A DNA stretch of 64,000 bases from Halanaerobium salsuginis (GCF_900114545.1 NZ_FOTI01000004.1:60374-124373); one strand, 5' to 3'; shown: positions 1-7,314, counted from the stretch's first letter. Notes: generated from the letters alone by a model not told the origin. Made by a program: numbers and translations.

Positions 1-1066
1 AGAAAAGAAAATTAATCCTAAAACCGGAGAACCATATTTAGATACAATTGAAGTGGAGATAATAGATGAGCCACCTTTAAAATTAACAGGGTATATGAAA
101 GATGCTTATGATTATGCAGAAGAATTTTGCCAGTTAATTTCTAACCGTGTAAAAGGTGGAGGTTTTCTTAAAACACTGCTTTTAAAAAGAATAGGAAGTT
201 CTATTGAAGCAGGTAAAAAAACTGGATTGAAGCTCAAAAACAATTGGGGCGAAAATTTGAATGAAATTAGTGAAGAGGAAGATGAGGAAGGAAGCAGCGG
301 AATTAAAGATTTAACAGCAGAAGAGCAGAAAATGCTTGATAAATATGTTAATGCTCTTTTATCTAATGAAGCTGAAGATCCAAAGTTTGAAAAGTTAGTT
401 AAACTCTTAAAAAGAGAGAATTGGGTTGATGAAGGAGTTATTATTTTCTCTCAATATTATGATACTGTTGAGTGGATAGCATCTGAATTATCTGAAATAT
501 TTACTGATCAAAAAATAGGTATCTATGCAGGCAGCGGTAAAGCAGGATATTATATTAATAATAAATTTTATAAAAAAACAAAAGATGATATTAAAGACAT
601 GGTAATGAGTTATCAGCTGAAAATCTTATTAGGAACCGATGCAGCTTCAGAGGGCCTAAATCTTCAAGCTTTAAGAAGGTTAGTTAATATTGATATGCCT
701 TGGAATCCAACAAGATTGGAGCAAAGAAAAGGACGTATTCAAAGAGGTGGGCAGAGATTTGATAGAATTTATTTATATAATATGAAATATAAGAATTCTG
801 TTGAAGATAGAGTGCATGAACTGCTTTCTAAAAGACTTAAAAATATTACTGCTATCTTCGGCCAGTTGCCAGATGTACTGGAAGACGCCTGGATTAATGT
901 TGCTTTAGATCAGAAAGAAGAAGCTAAAAAGATGATTGATAAAGTGCCTGAGAAACATCCTTTTGAGGTTAAATATAACGAGAAGGTTGAAGCCTCTGAT
1001 TGGGAGAACTGTACTAAAATTTTAAGTGAAGAATCTAAATTAAAAAAATTGAGAAGTTCATGGTGA
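1..1066 (+). CDS. SNF2/DEAD-like helicase, C-terminal part (5' end outside window)
   Basis: The frame is open from base 2, so the gene starts upstream of the window; the GTG at 53 is only an internal codon. Seen: a superfamily 2 helicase C-terminal domain with motif V (GTDAASEGLNLQ, about nt 636-670) and motif VI (PTRLEQRKGRIQRGGQ, about nt 706-755), an acidic linker near nt 265-300, and a charged tail ending at 1066. This is the layout of SNF2/RapA-like ATPases, which remodel protein-DNA complexes; large stand-alone versions often lie in defence islands, including DISARM and PLD-helicase types. The N-terminal ATPase motifs are not visible, so neither subfamily nor role can be fixed. It lies just upstream of a recombinase, which fits an accessory region. 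Confidence 0.8.
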   Translation, partial: EKKINPKTGEPYLDTIEVEIIDEPPLKLTGYMKDAYDYAEEFCQLISNRVKGGGFLKTLLLKRIGSSIEAGKKTGLKLKNNWGENLNEISEEEDEEGSSGIKDLTAEEQKMLDKYVNALLSNEAEDPKFEKLVKLLKRENWVDEGVIIFSQYYDTVEWIASELSEIFTDQKIGIYAGSGKAGYYINNKFYKKTKDDIKDMVMSYQLKILLGTDAASEGLNLQALRRLVNIDMPWNPTRLEQRKGRIQRGGQRFDRIYLYNMKYKNSVEDRVHELLSKRLKNITAIFGQLPDVLEDAWINVALDQKEEAKKMIDKVPEKHPFEVKYNEKVEASDWENCTKILSEESKLKKLRSSW

Positions 1067-1185
1067 TATGGGTCATTTACCTATTAAAATCAGATAAAGA
1101 GACTGAAGATTAACTAGTATTTAGAAAAATGTCATAACTCTTAAAGTAAAAAATATGACTCAAAATGTTTCTGTTTAAAATCAAT

Positions 1186-1324
1186 ATTCACTGCATTAAA
1201 ATGAGTAAACTAACTGCATTAAAATGTAGATGTATACCGTATACGTAAACTTGTTGTGACAGCAAAAATTTTAGCACTTTTTACAATCTCTAATTCACTG
1301 CATTATTTATATTATGCAGTGAAT
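1186..1324. repeat. Cluster of ACTGCATTA repeats, direct and inverted
   Basis: ACTGCATTAAAATG occurs at 1190-1203 and again at 1213-1226. ATTCACTGCATTA occurs at 1186-1198 and 1293-1305. The inverse ATGCAGTGAAT at 1314-1324 forms a perfect 11-bp inverted repeat with 1293-1303 around a 10-nt spacer. Repeats at this position, 140-280 bp upstream of a tyrosine recombinase gene, resemble recombinase arm-binding sites or an autoregulatory operator; the role is inferred. Confidence 0.6.
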
Positions 1325-1407
1325 ATAAATAATTGGAATAAAATGGTAATAAAAATTTATTTAAGAATATATTATAATAACGATAATAGATTATCATTAT
1401 TGCTTAT

Positions 1408-1434
1408 AGCTCCCTTCGGGGAGCTTTTCTATTT
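1408..1434 (+). terminator. Intrinsic terminator or attenuator before the recombinase gene
   Basis: A 7-bp GC-rich stem (AGCTCCC/GGGAGCT) closes a TTCG tetraloop and is followed by TTTCTATTTT. It ends about 15 nt before the recombinase ribosome binding site, so it either insulates the gene from upstream transcription or works as an attenuator. Confidence 0.75.
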
Positions 1435-1462
1435 TACTTTCAAAAAAAAGGAGATGATGTGT

Positions 1463-2338
1463 GTGGAAAAAGTGTTAAAAGATTTTAAGCAGTGGCTAAG
1501 GCTGGATGGTAAAAGCAAAAAGACTATTGAAAACTACTCATTGGATATAGGCCAATTTCTAAGCTGGATCACAGAAAGAAATATTAATTTAAGTGAAATA
1601 AGTAGAGAACATATTTTAAATTACAAAGTGGAAATAATGAACTCCGGGCTAGCTGTTGTTACTGTGAATAAGAAAATCAATTCTTTAAGGTCGCTCAATG
1701 ATTTTTTGATTGAGAAAGAAATCAATATTAAAAGAGTGATTAAGCCAGGAAAAGATAGGATTAAAATTGCTGGTGGTAGCGAAAATAATGTAGACGTATA
1801 CAGCAATGAAGAATTGGAGAAAATATTGTCTGCAGTTGATGAAGAAGAAGTTTCCACCAGGAATAAGTTAATCGTGTACCTTCTTTTGTATACTGGAGTT
1901 AGAGTTAGTGAATTAGTAAATATCAAAATTTCTGATTTTGAACTATTAACTGGTGAGTTAAAAATAGTTGGCAAAGGAAATAAGTATAGAGAGATTCCAA
2001 TGAATCAAAAACTAAAAAAAGCGTTAAAAAAATATATTAATACAGAGAGAAAAGAAAATAAACATGCTGAAGATAGTCCCTATTTACTATTAACAGAAAG
2101 AAGCCCTAAAATGCACCGAGATACAGTAAACTATGTACTACGTAAAATTTGTAAAAACTTTAATTTCAAAGCTAATCCTCATAAATTTAGGCATACTTCT
2201 TTTTCAATATTACTTTCGAAGGGTGTTGATATAACAACTATCTCTCAGTTAGCTGGCCATAATAGTATCGAAACTACTAATAAATATTACTTGAATACAA
2301 CTAAAGAAGAAAAAGCTGCAGCAGTCTCACTGTTGTAA
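1463..2338 (+). CDS. Tyrosine recombinase/integrase
   Basis: A site-specific recombinase of about 291 residues, the normal size for XerC/D-type or small phage integrases. It has an N-terminal SAM-like core-binding domain (about residues 1-85) and a C-terminal catalytic domain with the Arg of TGVRVSE (about residue 146), the Lys of GKGNKYREIP, the HKFRH box (about 240), the His of LAGHNS and the nucleophile Tyr of NKYYL near 277. GTG 1463 is preferred because AAGGAG ends at 1453, 9 nt upstream; ATG 1454 and 1457 lie too close to that site. A terminator hairpin follows at 2351-2384. It probably integrates and excises the element that carries the genes downstream; it differs clearly from the second recombinase at 14842. 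Confidence 0.92.
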   Translation: MEKVLKDFKQWLRLDGKSKKTIENYSLDIGQFLSWITERNINLSEISREHILNYKVEIMNSGLAVVTVNKKINSLRSLNDFLIEKEINIKRVIKPGKDRIKIAGGSENNVDVYSNEELEKILSAVDEEEVSTRNKLIVYLLLYTGVRVSELVNIKISDFELLTGELKIVGKGNKYREIPMNQKLKKALKKYINTERKENKHAEDSPYLLLTERSPKMHRDTVNYVLRKICKNFNFKANPHKFRHTSFSILLSKGVDITTISQLAGHNSIETTNKYYLNTTKEEKAAAVSLL

Positions 2339-2350
2339 TAATTTTAATCC

Positions 2351-2384
2351 GAGGTACTTCCTTAATTGGGGGGTACCTCTTTTT
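2351..2384 (+). terminator. Intrinsic terminator of the recombinase gene
   Basis: GAGGTAC at 2351-2357 pairs with GTACCTC at 2373-2379, with extra G-T and C-G pairs inside, followed by five T. Confidence 0.8.
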
Positions 2385-2414
2385 GATTTCAAAAAAATTA
2401 GGAGGTAGAGAAAA

Positions 2415-2867
2415 ATGAGAATTATAAAAAATATTTCTGATCTAAGGACATTGAAAAAAGATGAAGCACTGGAAAAAGAATATTTAGATTTAATAAAAAG
2501 ATACTTCAATCAGCTTCATAAAGCGTTGGGAGATGGCTGTATCGTTGAGGAATTTAGCCTTAAAAATCACGGTTATATTGTGGTTCTTGAAGCTGAGGAC
2601 AATCTTTCTGGAGAATTAATGGGAAATGTAGGATTGAATCCGGAAGGGGGAATTTATGTTAGTTGGCCAGAATTCGTAGAAGAAATAAATTTAGACTCAA
2701 TTGTAGTATATAAGATAAATATTTTATATACTAATGATTTTATGATGAGCTTTTACATCAAAAAAGGAATTAATAAAAAGCTTGAAAAGTGGCTTGATGA
2801 TAAGGTAGATATTGATAAGTATGATGGAGAAATAGATATAAATAATGATGAAGAAGTACCATTTTAG
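2415..2867 (+). CDS. Hypothetical protein, first gene of a small-gene operon
   Basis: A 150-residue protein of unknown function preceded by AGGAGGT. It starts with a basic, helical segment (about residues 1-40), then has alternating hydrophobic strands around a GYIVVLEAEDN segment and a GGIYVSWPEF segment, and ends in a very acidic tail of Asp/Glu/Asn (about residues 130-150). Acidic C-terminal tails occur in ssDNA-binding proteins and DNA mimics, but nothing else supports either role. It follows the recombinase terminator and opens a run of co-directional small genes to 5835. Confidence 0.6.
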   Translation: MRIIKNISDLRTLKKDEALEKEYLDLIKRYFNQLHKALGDGCIVEEFSLKNHGYIVVLEAEDNLSGELMGNVGLNPEGGIYVSWPEFVEEINLDSIVVYKINILYTNDFMMSFYIKKGINKKLEKWLDDKVDIDKYDGEIDINNDEEVPF

Positions 2868-2878
2868 GAGGTGGAATT

Positions 2879-2923
2879 TTGGAAATTATAATTGGCATAA
2901 TAATAAAATTGCTAAATCAATAA
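2879..2923 (+). CDS. Possible 14-residue hydrophobic peptide
   Basis: A TTG start at 2879 lies 4 nt after an excellent AGGAGGTGG site and opens a 14-codon frame rich in Ile/Leu, ending at TAA 2923. The site has no other gene to serve: the next real start is at 2993 with its own site. It may be a small membrane peptide, a leader peptide, or the remains of a longer gene. A weak hairpin (GCCAG/CTGGC, 2948-2962) followed by TTTT lies downstream, so peptide plus attenuator is possible. Confidence 0.3.
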   Translation: MEIIIGIIIKLLNQ

Positions 2924-2947
2924 TAATTGATGCTAATAAGCTGGCTT

Positions 2948-2966
2948 GCCAGTAAAGCTGGCTTTT
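2948..2966 (+). terminator. Weak intercistronic hairpin
   Basis: GCCAG (2948-2952) pairs with CTGGC (2958-2962), followed by TTTTG; the motif AGCTGGC is also repeated directly around it. It is probably an attenuator or RNA-processing hairpin between small genes. Confidence 0.35.
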
Positions 2967-2992
2967 GTGGAATAAAAAAGGAGGTAAACATT

Positions 2993-3415
2993 ATGGTCAA
3001 AAACTACAAGAATAAGATTTTGAGAACTTACAGAAAAATAAACAGTACAGAAAGGGCAGTCCATCTTTTCTGCTCTGTAATTCACTTTGATAGAAGAGAT
3101 AGTAAAATGCTAGCAGCTGTAGCTATAGATCCAGATAAAAAACTAACTACATTAAAAATTATAGATCAAAGTTTTGATGCTAAGAATGCTGCCCCGGGAG
3201 AAATATTCAGCAAAATCAATATAGATCCAGGCAGCAGGTTGATCTTTGCTCAAAACAAGTTTGATTTACCGGAACCATCACTTGCAGAAATTCGCTTTGC
3301 TAAAAATTTAAAAGAAGCAGCTGAATTAATGGGTATACAATTTATAGACTATTTAAGTATAGCAGAATATGATAATTATTTAAGCTTTAAGGATAGTAAA
3401 TACATTAAATTTTGA
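2993..3415 (+). CDS. RadC/JAB-like protein without metal ligands
   Basis: A protein of about 140 residues whose second half aligns by eye with the intact RadC at 4539: the same order of VxxxPxExF-like, hydrophobic strand, PEPS and C-terminal helix-strand segments. Where RadC has AHNHPSGEPEPSADD, this protein has AQNKFDLPEPSLAEI (about residues 85-99), so both histidines and the aspartate that bind zinc in JAB proteins are gone, while PEPS is kept. It is probably a catalytically dead paralogue that could act as a partner or regulator; this is inference. ATG 2993 was chosen for the AAAGGAGG site just upstream; a longer frame back to 2927 has no such site. Four further small genes follow before radC. 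Confidence 0.6.
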   Translation: MVKNYKNKILRTYRKINSTERAVHLFCSVIHFDRRDSKMLAAVAIDPDKKLTTLKIIDQSFDAKNAAPGEIFSKINIDPGSRLIFAQNKFDLPEPSLAEIRFAKNLKEAAELMGIQFIDYLSIAEYDNYLSFKDSKYIKF

Positions 3416-3430
3416 AGGAGGTTATTTATA

Positions 3431-3973
3431 ATGACTAAAGCTGAAGAACTGGCTAGTATATTCAGAAAAAGCAAAAAAATGATAATAGAAAAGCTGGAAG
3501 ATGAGAGCTATAACATTACCAATACTTATGTAATGGCAAACCTAGGGGGAGAAGAATACATGAATTTCTTCGATAAGTACAATAGTTATATTACAACTGC
3601 AGATATTCCGCTGGAGTTTGAGGGTGTAATTTCAATAGATAAAGATGATGATCAATTTAGTGAGGATAGTCTTAATACAAGAATTATAACTGATAAATTA
3701 GATGAAGCTAATTTAGAGGTAGAAAATACTCCATTTTATTTAAACAGAGGTAAAAAAGAAGAAGTTAAGTTAATGAAACTGGAGAGCAAGAAATTGGCCA
3801 TCTTCGACAGGGAATATGAGTATTTATTGAGCTTAGGCAATGAATATAGAATCAAAAATACTGAGTCCCCATTATTTGTATTAAATAATGAAAAAATAAA
3901 AGCTGTGATTATGCCGGTAAAATATATTTGCGAAAATTCAATTAGAAATAAGGTGAAAAAATTAATCGCTTAA
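3431..3973 (+). CDS. Hypothetical protein
   Basis: A 180-residue protein, not recognised. AAGGAGG lies just before the ATG and the gene begins 15 nt after the RadC-like gene. It has a helical, lysine-rich N-terminus (about residues 1-30), an acidic middle (about 75-105) and a C-terminal part of alternating strands ending in NEKIKAVIMPVKY. That last segment faintly recalls the final strand of sliding-clamp-like folds, but this is not enough for a call. Co-transcription with the neighbouring small genes is likely. Confidence 0.6.
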   Translation: MTKAEELASIFRKSKKMIIEKLEDESYNITNTYVMANLGGEEYMNFFDKYNSYITTADIPLEFEGVISIDKDDDQFSEDSLNTRIITDKLDEANLEVENTPFYLNRGKKEEVKLMKLESKKLAIFDREYEYLLSLGNEYRIKNTESPLFVLNNEKIKAVIMPVKYICENSIRNKVKKLIA

Positions 3974-3995
3974 TCAGAAGTTAGGAGGGAAAAAG

Positions 3996-4274
3996 ATGTT
4001 CATAGATATAGATGAATATAACGACGGAAAGACGGCATTAGTTGATATTGAAATTGACCAGGGGAGCAAAATACATCGTTCATTTTTGAGCAATGATGGC
4101 AAAATTATTGCCTACGAAATGATAGCTGAGAATTATCCTGCCTGGGCATTAATTGTGTTCGAGTCTATCTTTGAATATTATAATGAGATCAAAGAGGTAG
4201 ACTGGATAATATCAGAAATAAAAATATCAATGTTGGATACTATTAAAGAATTATTAGTAAAGGGGCTGAATTAA
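3996..4274 (+). CDS. Hypothetical protein
   Basis: A 92-residue acidic protein of unknown function, preceded by AGGAGGG. It starts with a beta-rich segment (FIDIDEYNDGKTALVDIEI) and continues with two probable helices. The DNA coding for NDGKTA (4020-4038) matches 17 of 19 bases with a non-coding segment at 9179-9197, just before the primase gene. Only one base separates its stop codon from the next gene. Confidence 0.6.
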   Translation: MFIDIDEYNDGKTALVDIEIDQGSKIHRSFLSNDGKIIAYEMIAENYPAWALIVFESIFEYYNEIKEVDWIISEIKISMLDTIKELLVKGLN

Positions 4275-4275
4275 A

Positions 4276-4542
4276 ATGATAATGGATATAATATATGGCA
4301 ATTGTGGTATCAATTTCGAAGAAGTTCCTAAAGGTAGTCAAATCGATAATAATAAAGTTATCGTTAGACCCGAAGTTGAAGAAAAAATAATAGTTGAAAT
4401 TAGAGAGGAATATCCTGATCTTACAAGATTGGAGATACTCCTCTTTTTATTGCAGTATGGTCCAATGACAGAGGTGGAACAAAAGGAAGATGTAGTTTTA
4501 GAAGAGGGATACATTACTAAGAATGGGAGGACAGTCAAATGA
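4276..4542 (+). CDS. Hypothetical protein upstream of radC
   Basis: An 88-residue protein of unknown function. Its middle part (VRPEVEEKIIVEIREEYPDLTRLEILLFLLQYGP) looks helical and amphipathic. The ATG is one base after the previous stop codon, and its own stop codon overlaps the radC start as ATGA, so it is translationally coupled to RadC and may work with it. Confidence 0.6.
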   Translation: MIMDIIYGNCGINFEEVPKGSQIDNNKVIVRPEVEEKIIVEIREEYPDLTRLEILLFLLQYGPMTEVEQKEDVVLEEGYITKNGRTVK

Positions 4543-4988
4543 TCAATATTCAGAAGTATAACTTACAGGTAGTAAAAGAAAAAGGCGGGAGATATGATTT
4601 GAGTAGAACTATCAGAAGTGCAGCTGCAGCTAGAGATGTTTTTATAGAAGTTTTGAACCTAGATAAGAGGTCAGAAGAGGTTTTTGCGATGATAACTTTA
4701 GATGTAAAGTCTAAAATCACAGGTGTATTTGAAGTTTCAGTTGGTTCGCTTTCAGGAGCACTTGTAACTCCGAGGGAAGTATTTAAGAGAGCAATTCTGA
4801 CAAACAGTAAGGCTCTAATTTTTGCTCATAACCACCCTTCAGGGGAACCTGAACCTAGTGCTGATGACATTAGCATTACAAAAAAGCTGGTGAAATCTGG
4901 AAAGATACTAAATATTGATGTATTTGACCATTTGATATTAGGAGATAATAACTTTGTAAGCTTAAAAAGTGAAGGGTATATAGATTAA
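4539..4988 (+). CDS. radC: RadC-family JAB-domain protein
   Basis: A 149-residue protein consisting of the JAB/MPN-type metal-binding domain of RadC, without the N-terminal helix-hairpin-helix part of chromosomal RadC (about 220 residues). The zinc motif AHNHPSGEPEPSADD is complete near residues 95-110. Such short RadC proteins are common on mobile elements; the biochemical role of RadC remains unclear, and the old link to DNA repair is doubtful. The start overlaps the upstream gene by 4 nt. A paralogue with a ruined metal site lies 1.5 kb upstream. Confidence 0.88.
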   Translation: MINIQKYNLQVVKEKGGRYDLSRTIRSAAAARDVFIEVLNLDKRSEEVFAMITLDVKSKITGVFEVSVGSLSGALVTPREVFKRAILTNSKALIFAHNHPSGEPEPSADDISITKKLVKSGKILNIDVFDHLILGDNNFVSLKSEGYID

Positions 4989-5001
4989 GGAGGGATATCA
5001 A

Positions 5002-5310
5002 TTGAAGTTATTAACCGAAGAGTTAAAAAAGCAATTACCTACTTTATCTGAAATAGATGAGGACCCGCTAGTTTATATTAAATATTTCCACCCGTTATCT
5101 AGCTGGAGCTGGTATGTATGTGCATTTGATCCTGAAAGAGAAGTGTTCACAGGTTTAGTGGATGGATTTGAAGTGGAATGGGGAGATTTTTCTCTCAGAG
5201 AAATGGAAGAAGTAGAGGTTATGGGTTTGTGTATAGAACGAGATTTGCATTTCAATAAAATAAGATTATCTGAATTAAAAAAATCAATTAATCGATATAA
5301 AAGAAGATAA
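5002..5310 (+). CDS. DUF2958-family protein
   Basis: A 102-residue protein with a TTG start after AGGAGGGAT. The layout KLLTEELKKQLP, DPLVYIKYFHP, WSWYVCAFDPE, FTGLVDGFEVEWGDFSLREME and IERDLHF matches the DUF2958 family, which is frequent on plasmids and integrative elements, often near RadC; its function is unknown. It sits 13 nt after radC and is probably co-transcribed with it. Confidence 0.75.
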   Translation: MKLLTEELKKQLPTLSEIDEDPLVYIKYFHPLSSWSWYVCAFDPEREVFTGLVDGFEVEWGDFSLREMEEVEVMGLCIERDLHFNKIRLSELKKSINRYKRR

Positions 5311-5362
5311 AAGATATCGTAAATAATAAATAAAGTGAAGAAAATAAGGAGTAAATAATAAT

Positions 5363-5674
5363 ATGATAGAAGTGAAAAAAGTTGGCAATTTAGGACTAGA
5401 ACACAAAGTTTTGATGGGAGCAGAAAACTCATTAGATGACCAATACCTGCTAATTTATCTAACCAGAAAAAAGGAGTTTGTCACCTATTTTTACAATACT
5501 GAATTCGATTCAGTGATTATGGGCCACTATCTATATTCAGCAGTAGATGGGTTGAAAGATTTGTTGAACAGGGCTGAAAAAAAGATAGGGGAAGAAAAAG
5601 TTGAGATATATGCAGTAAAAGAAAATATCCACTTCTTAAAAGATGGGAAAGTTAAACACTGGAGAGGAGGCTAA
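5363..5674 (+). CDS. Hypothetical protein
   Basis: A 103-residue protein, not recognised. It has beta-strand-rich stretches (YLLIYLTRKKEFVTYFYN), a helix near residues 60-80 and a basic C-terminus (KDGKVKHWRGG). A weak AAGGAG site lies 13 nt before ATG 5363. Its stop codon overlaps the spacer of the following 52-codon gene, so the two are probably coupled. Confidence 0.55.
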   Translation: MIEVKKVGNLGLEHKVLMGAENSLDDQYLLIYLTRKKEFVTYFYNTEFDSVIMGHYLYSAVDGLKDLLNRAEKKIGEEKVEIYAVKENIHFLKDGKVKHWRGG

Positions 5675-5676
5675 AA

Positions 5677-5835
5677 TTGAGCAAAACTATAAATTGGGCT
5701 TGGTTACTTTATTTGGTTATTAAACTTATAATAGAGAAGCATTTATCTGCTGCTGATGCTGTAAATGTGGTGGCATCTACTAATAATGTAAGTGTTGATA
5801 ATCTGCTTAAAATAATTCCAGAGAAATACCTATAA
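5677..5835 (+). CDS. Small protein with an N-terminal hydrophobic helix
   Basis: A 52-residue protein starting at TTG 5677, 6 nt after AGGAGG. The first part (WAWLLYLVIKLIIEKH) could be a short membrane or amphipathic helix, followed by an Ala/Val/Asn-rich helical tail ending in LLKIIPEKYL. It is the last gene of the small-gene operon, followed directly by a strong terminator. No family recognised; the strong site, spacing and terminator argue that it is real. Confidence 0.6.
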   Translation: MSKTINWAWLLYLVIKLIIEKHLSAADAVNVVASTNNVSVDNLLKIIPEKYL

Positions 5836-5842
5836 TGACTAA

Positions 5843-5883
5843 AATCCTGTTCAGGGTAATTCCTTTGAACAGGATTTTTTTTA
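5843..5883 (+). terminator. Intrinsic terminator of the small-gene operon
   Basis: AATCCTGTTCA (5843-5853) pairs with TGAACAGGATT (5866-5876), followed by a run of T. It ends the operon that runs from 2415. Confidence 0.88.
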
Positions 5884-5943
5884 ATTTTAACTTTTTTTAT
5901 ACAATTTCATAATCAAATTATGATGGTATATTTCTCGCTTTCT

Positions 5944-6378
5944 TTAATACGAATTAATGATATTTTTTTTAGTAGCTACTAATATTTTATTTCCACTTAC
6001 AAAAGTAGCTAGGACTTCTGGCTTTGCTTGCTCCATTTCATGAGCTATCATTTCTGCATATCCTTCTTCTACTTTCAGAATTTCAAGATCGAATTCGCTT
6101 TCAATTATTCTTTTTCTAATATTTTTTTTACTATCTTCAAGTCGTTTTTTAAATCGTAATTGTTTAGTCTGTTTAGTTGGCCTGTAGTATCCACCAATTT
6201 TTTTAATTTTTAAATCTTTAAAATCTCTATGGATGGTTGTTTTACTCGTAATACTTTCTCCATCCCCATATTTTTCATTAATCGTATCTGTTAATTCTTG
6301 CTCTGTAGCAAAGTCACCTTCCGACACTAATTTTTGAATAAGCTCTCTTCTTTCTTTTTTAGACAAATAATTTGACAA
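5944..6378 (-). CDS. ArgR-like transcriptional regulator
   Basis: A 144-residue protein with the ArgR layout: an N-terminal winged helix (SKKERRELIQKLVSEGDFATEQELTDTINEKYG..TSKTTIHRDFKDLKIKKI, about residues 5-62) and a C-terminal oligomerisation domain ending in VLATFVSGNKILVATKK. ArgR/AhrC proteins use a GTIAGDDT-like segment to bind arginine; here the aspartates are replaced (SGNK), so arginine sensing is doubtful. TTG 6378 is preferred, 8 nt after AAGGGGG; the TTG at 6423 has no good site. It is divergent from the element's right-hand genes and probably represses or times their expression. Confidence 0.75.
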   Translation of the reverse strand: MSNYLSKKERRELIQKLVSEGDFATEQELTDTINEKYGDGESITSKTTIHRDFKDLKIKKIGGYYRPTKQTKQLRFKKRLEDSKKNIRKRIIESEFDLEILKVEEGYAEMIAHEMEQAKPEVLATFVSGNKILVATKKNIINSY

Positions 6379-6852
6379 TTTTTTTGCCCCCTTTTTTATG
6401 AAATAAATTTTTGATACTAACAAGAAGATTCTTTACATGACAATGATAAAGCTGTTCCACTGGATTGTCAAGCAAATGAATGCTAAAAAGCTGTCGTTTT
6501 TGAAACTCCCAGAATCTCATTGGAATATTGAACTATATATGAAATAAGTATATCATAATAAAATTATAATATAAAGAAAATAAAGCTTAATCTCCGCAAT
6601 AAATGTCTAAAAAGCTTGACTTAACAGTAATTTATCTTTATAATTGAAAAAAGTTAATAATTGAATTTAGTTTTATTTATTGTAACAAATTAAGTTAAAC
6701 CATGGAAAAAATTAACGACAACACGACGGCAAAAATATAAAAAATGTAGGTGATATAAAAAAAATAAAAAATTACACACAAAATTTGTAGGTAGCAAATT
6801 AATTAAAATAAGTATATATTTATCATTTAATAACTTTAAGGGGGAATAAAAA
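6379..6852. other. Divergent regulatory region of the element
   Basis: A gene-free, very AT-rich stretch between the leftward ArgR-like gene and the rightward gene at 6853. It contains a good rightward promoter (6616-6644) and AT-rich half-palindromes near 6540-6580 that resemble ARG-box composition. A 12-codon frame at 6702 lacks a ribosome binding site and is not called. Confidence 0.5.
6616..6644 (+). promoter_or_regulatory. Sigma-A-type promoter
   Basis: TTGACT (6616-6621), a 17-bp spacer and TATAAT (6639-6644). It would drive the gene at 6853 with a leader of about 200 nt, and faces away from the ArgR-like regulator. Confidence 0.7.
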
Positions 6853-7314
6853 ATGAAGTATGAAAACGATTCTAAATTAGATGACTTAAAAGAAAAGTTG
6901 AATGTTACTAAGGGTGATCTAGAATTAATTGAAGAATTTATTGTGGGAAATCAGTTATCTAGAATAAGTTTTAATATAAATAATTATATAAATGATCCTT
7001 TAATCAAAATTCAGCCCGATTTTAGATGGAGTATTATTAATGATATAGAACGTCAACTACAAAGATTAAAAGTAATGCCGGACTTGATTACTTTTAACAG
7101 ATACCCAGAAGAAATGGTAATCACTGCTGATTGGTATATACCGTATAAAATAATTATTGAAAATGCAGAAGAATATCTCAAGATAATAAATAATTTTAGT
7201 GAGTACTTTAATAAAATTGAAGATTTTAATTTAGAATTGAATAAAGATATGTTTTTAAATGACAGAGATATTAAATACCCACGTGCAGTAATATTAAAAA
7301 AATTGCTTGAATAA
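6853..7314 (+). CDS. Hypothetical protein, paralogue of the product of 8570
   Basis: A 153-residue protein, preceded by AAGGGGG. Not recognised as a known family. Its middle (MPDLITFNRYPEEMVITADWYIPYKIIIENAEEYLKII) aligns by eye with the protein at 8570, sharing PD...F...(V/T)I.ADW..P(Y/F) and the following helix. Both proteins open with a Leu/Glu-rich helical part and end in a short basic helix. The gene has its own promoter (6616-6644) and a hairpin after it, so it forms its own transcription unit under likely control of the ArgR-like protein. Confidence 0.6.
   Translation: MKYENDSKLDDLKEKLNVTKGDLELIEEFIVGNQLSRISFNINNYINDPLIKIQPDFRWSIINDIERQLQRLKVMPDLITFNRYPEEMVITADWYIPYKIIIENAEEYLKIINNFSEYFNKIEDFNLELNKDMFLNDRDIKYPRAVILKKLLE

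Larger units (their letters stand above)
1067..1462. other. Gene-free stretch before the recombinase, with repeats and a hairpin
   Basis: No convincing gene lies here. A reading frame can be extended upstream from the recombinase to 1256, but it runs through a strong terminator-like hairpin and has no ribosome binding site. The stretch holds the ACTGCATTA-type repeats (1186-1324), a GTATAC-C-GTATAC palindrome near 1232-1245, and the hairpin at 1408-1434. Confidence 0.6.

Noticed and set aside
1256..1462. N-terminal extension of the first recombinase back to 1256
   Set aside because: It would run through a terminator hairpin, has no ribosome binding site, and codes for unusual sequence; GTG 1463 has a good site.
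5073..5432. 119-codon minus-strand frame across the DUF2958 gene
   Set aside because: Shadow of recognised DUF2958 coding sequence.
6702..6740. 12-codon frame in the leader of the 6853 gene
   Set aside because: No ribosome binding site, low-complexity surroundings.
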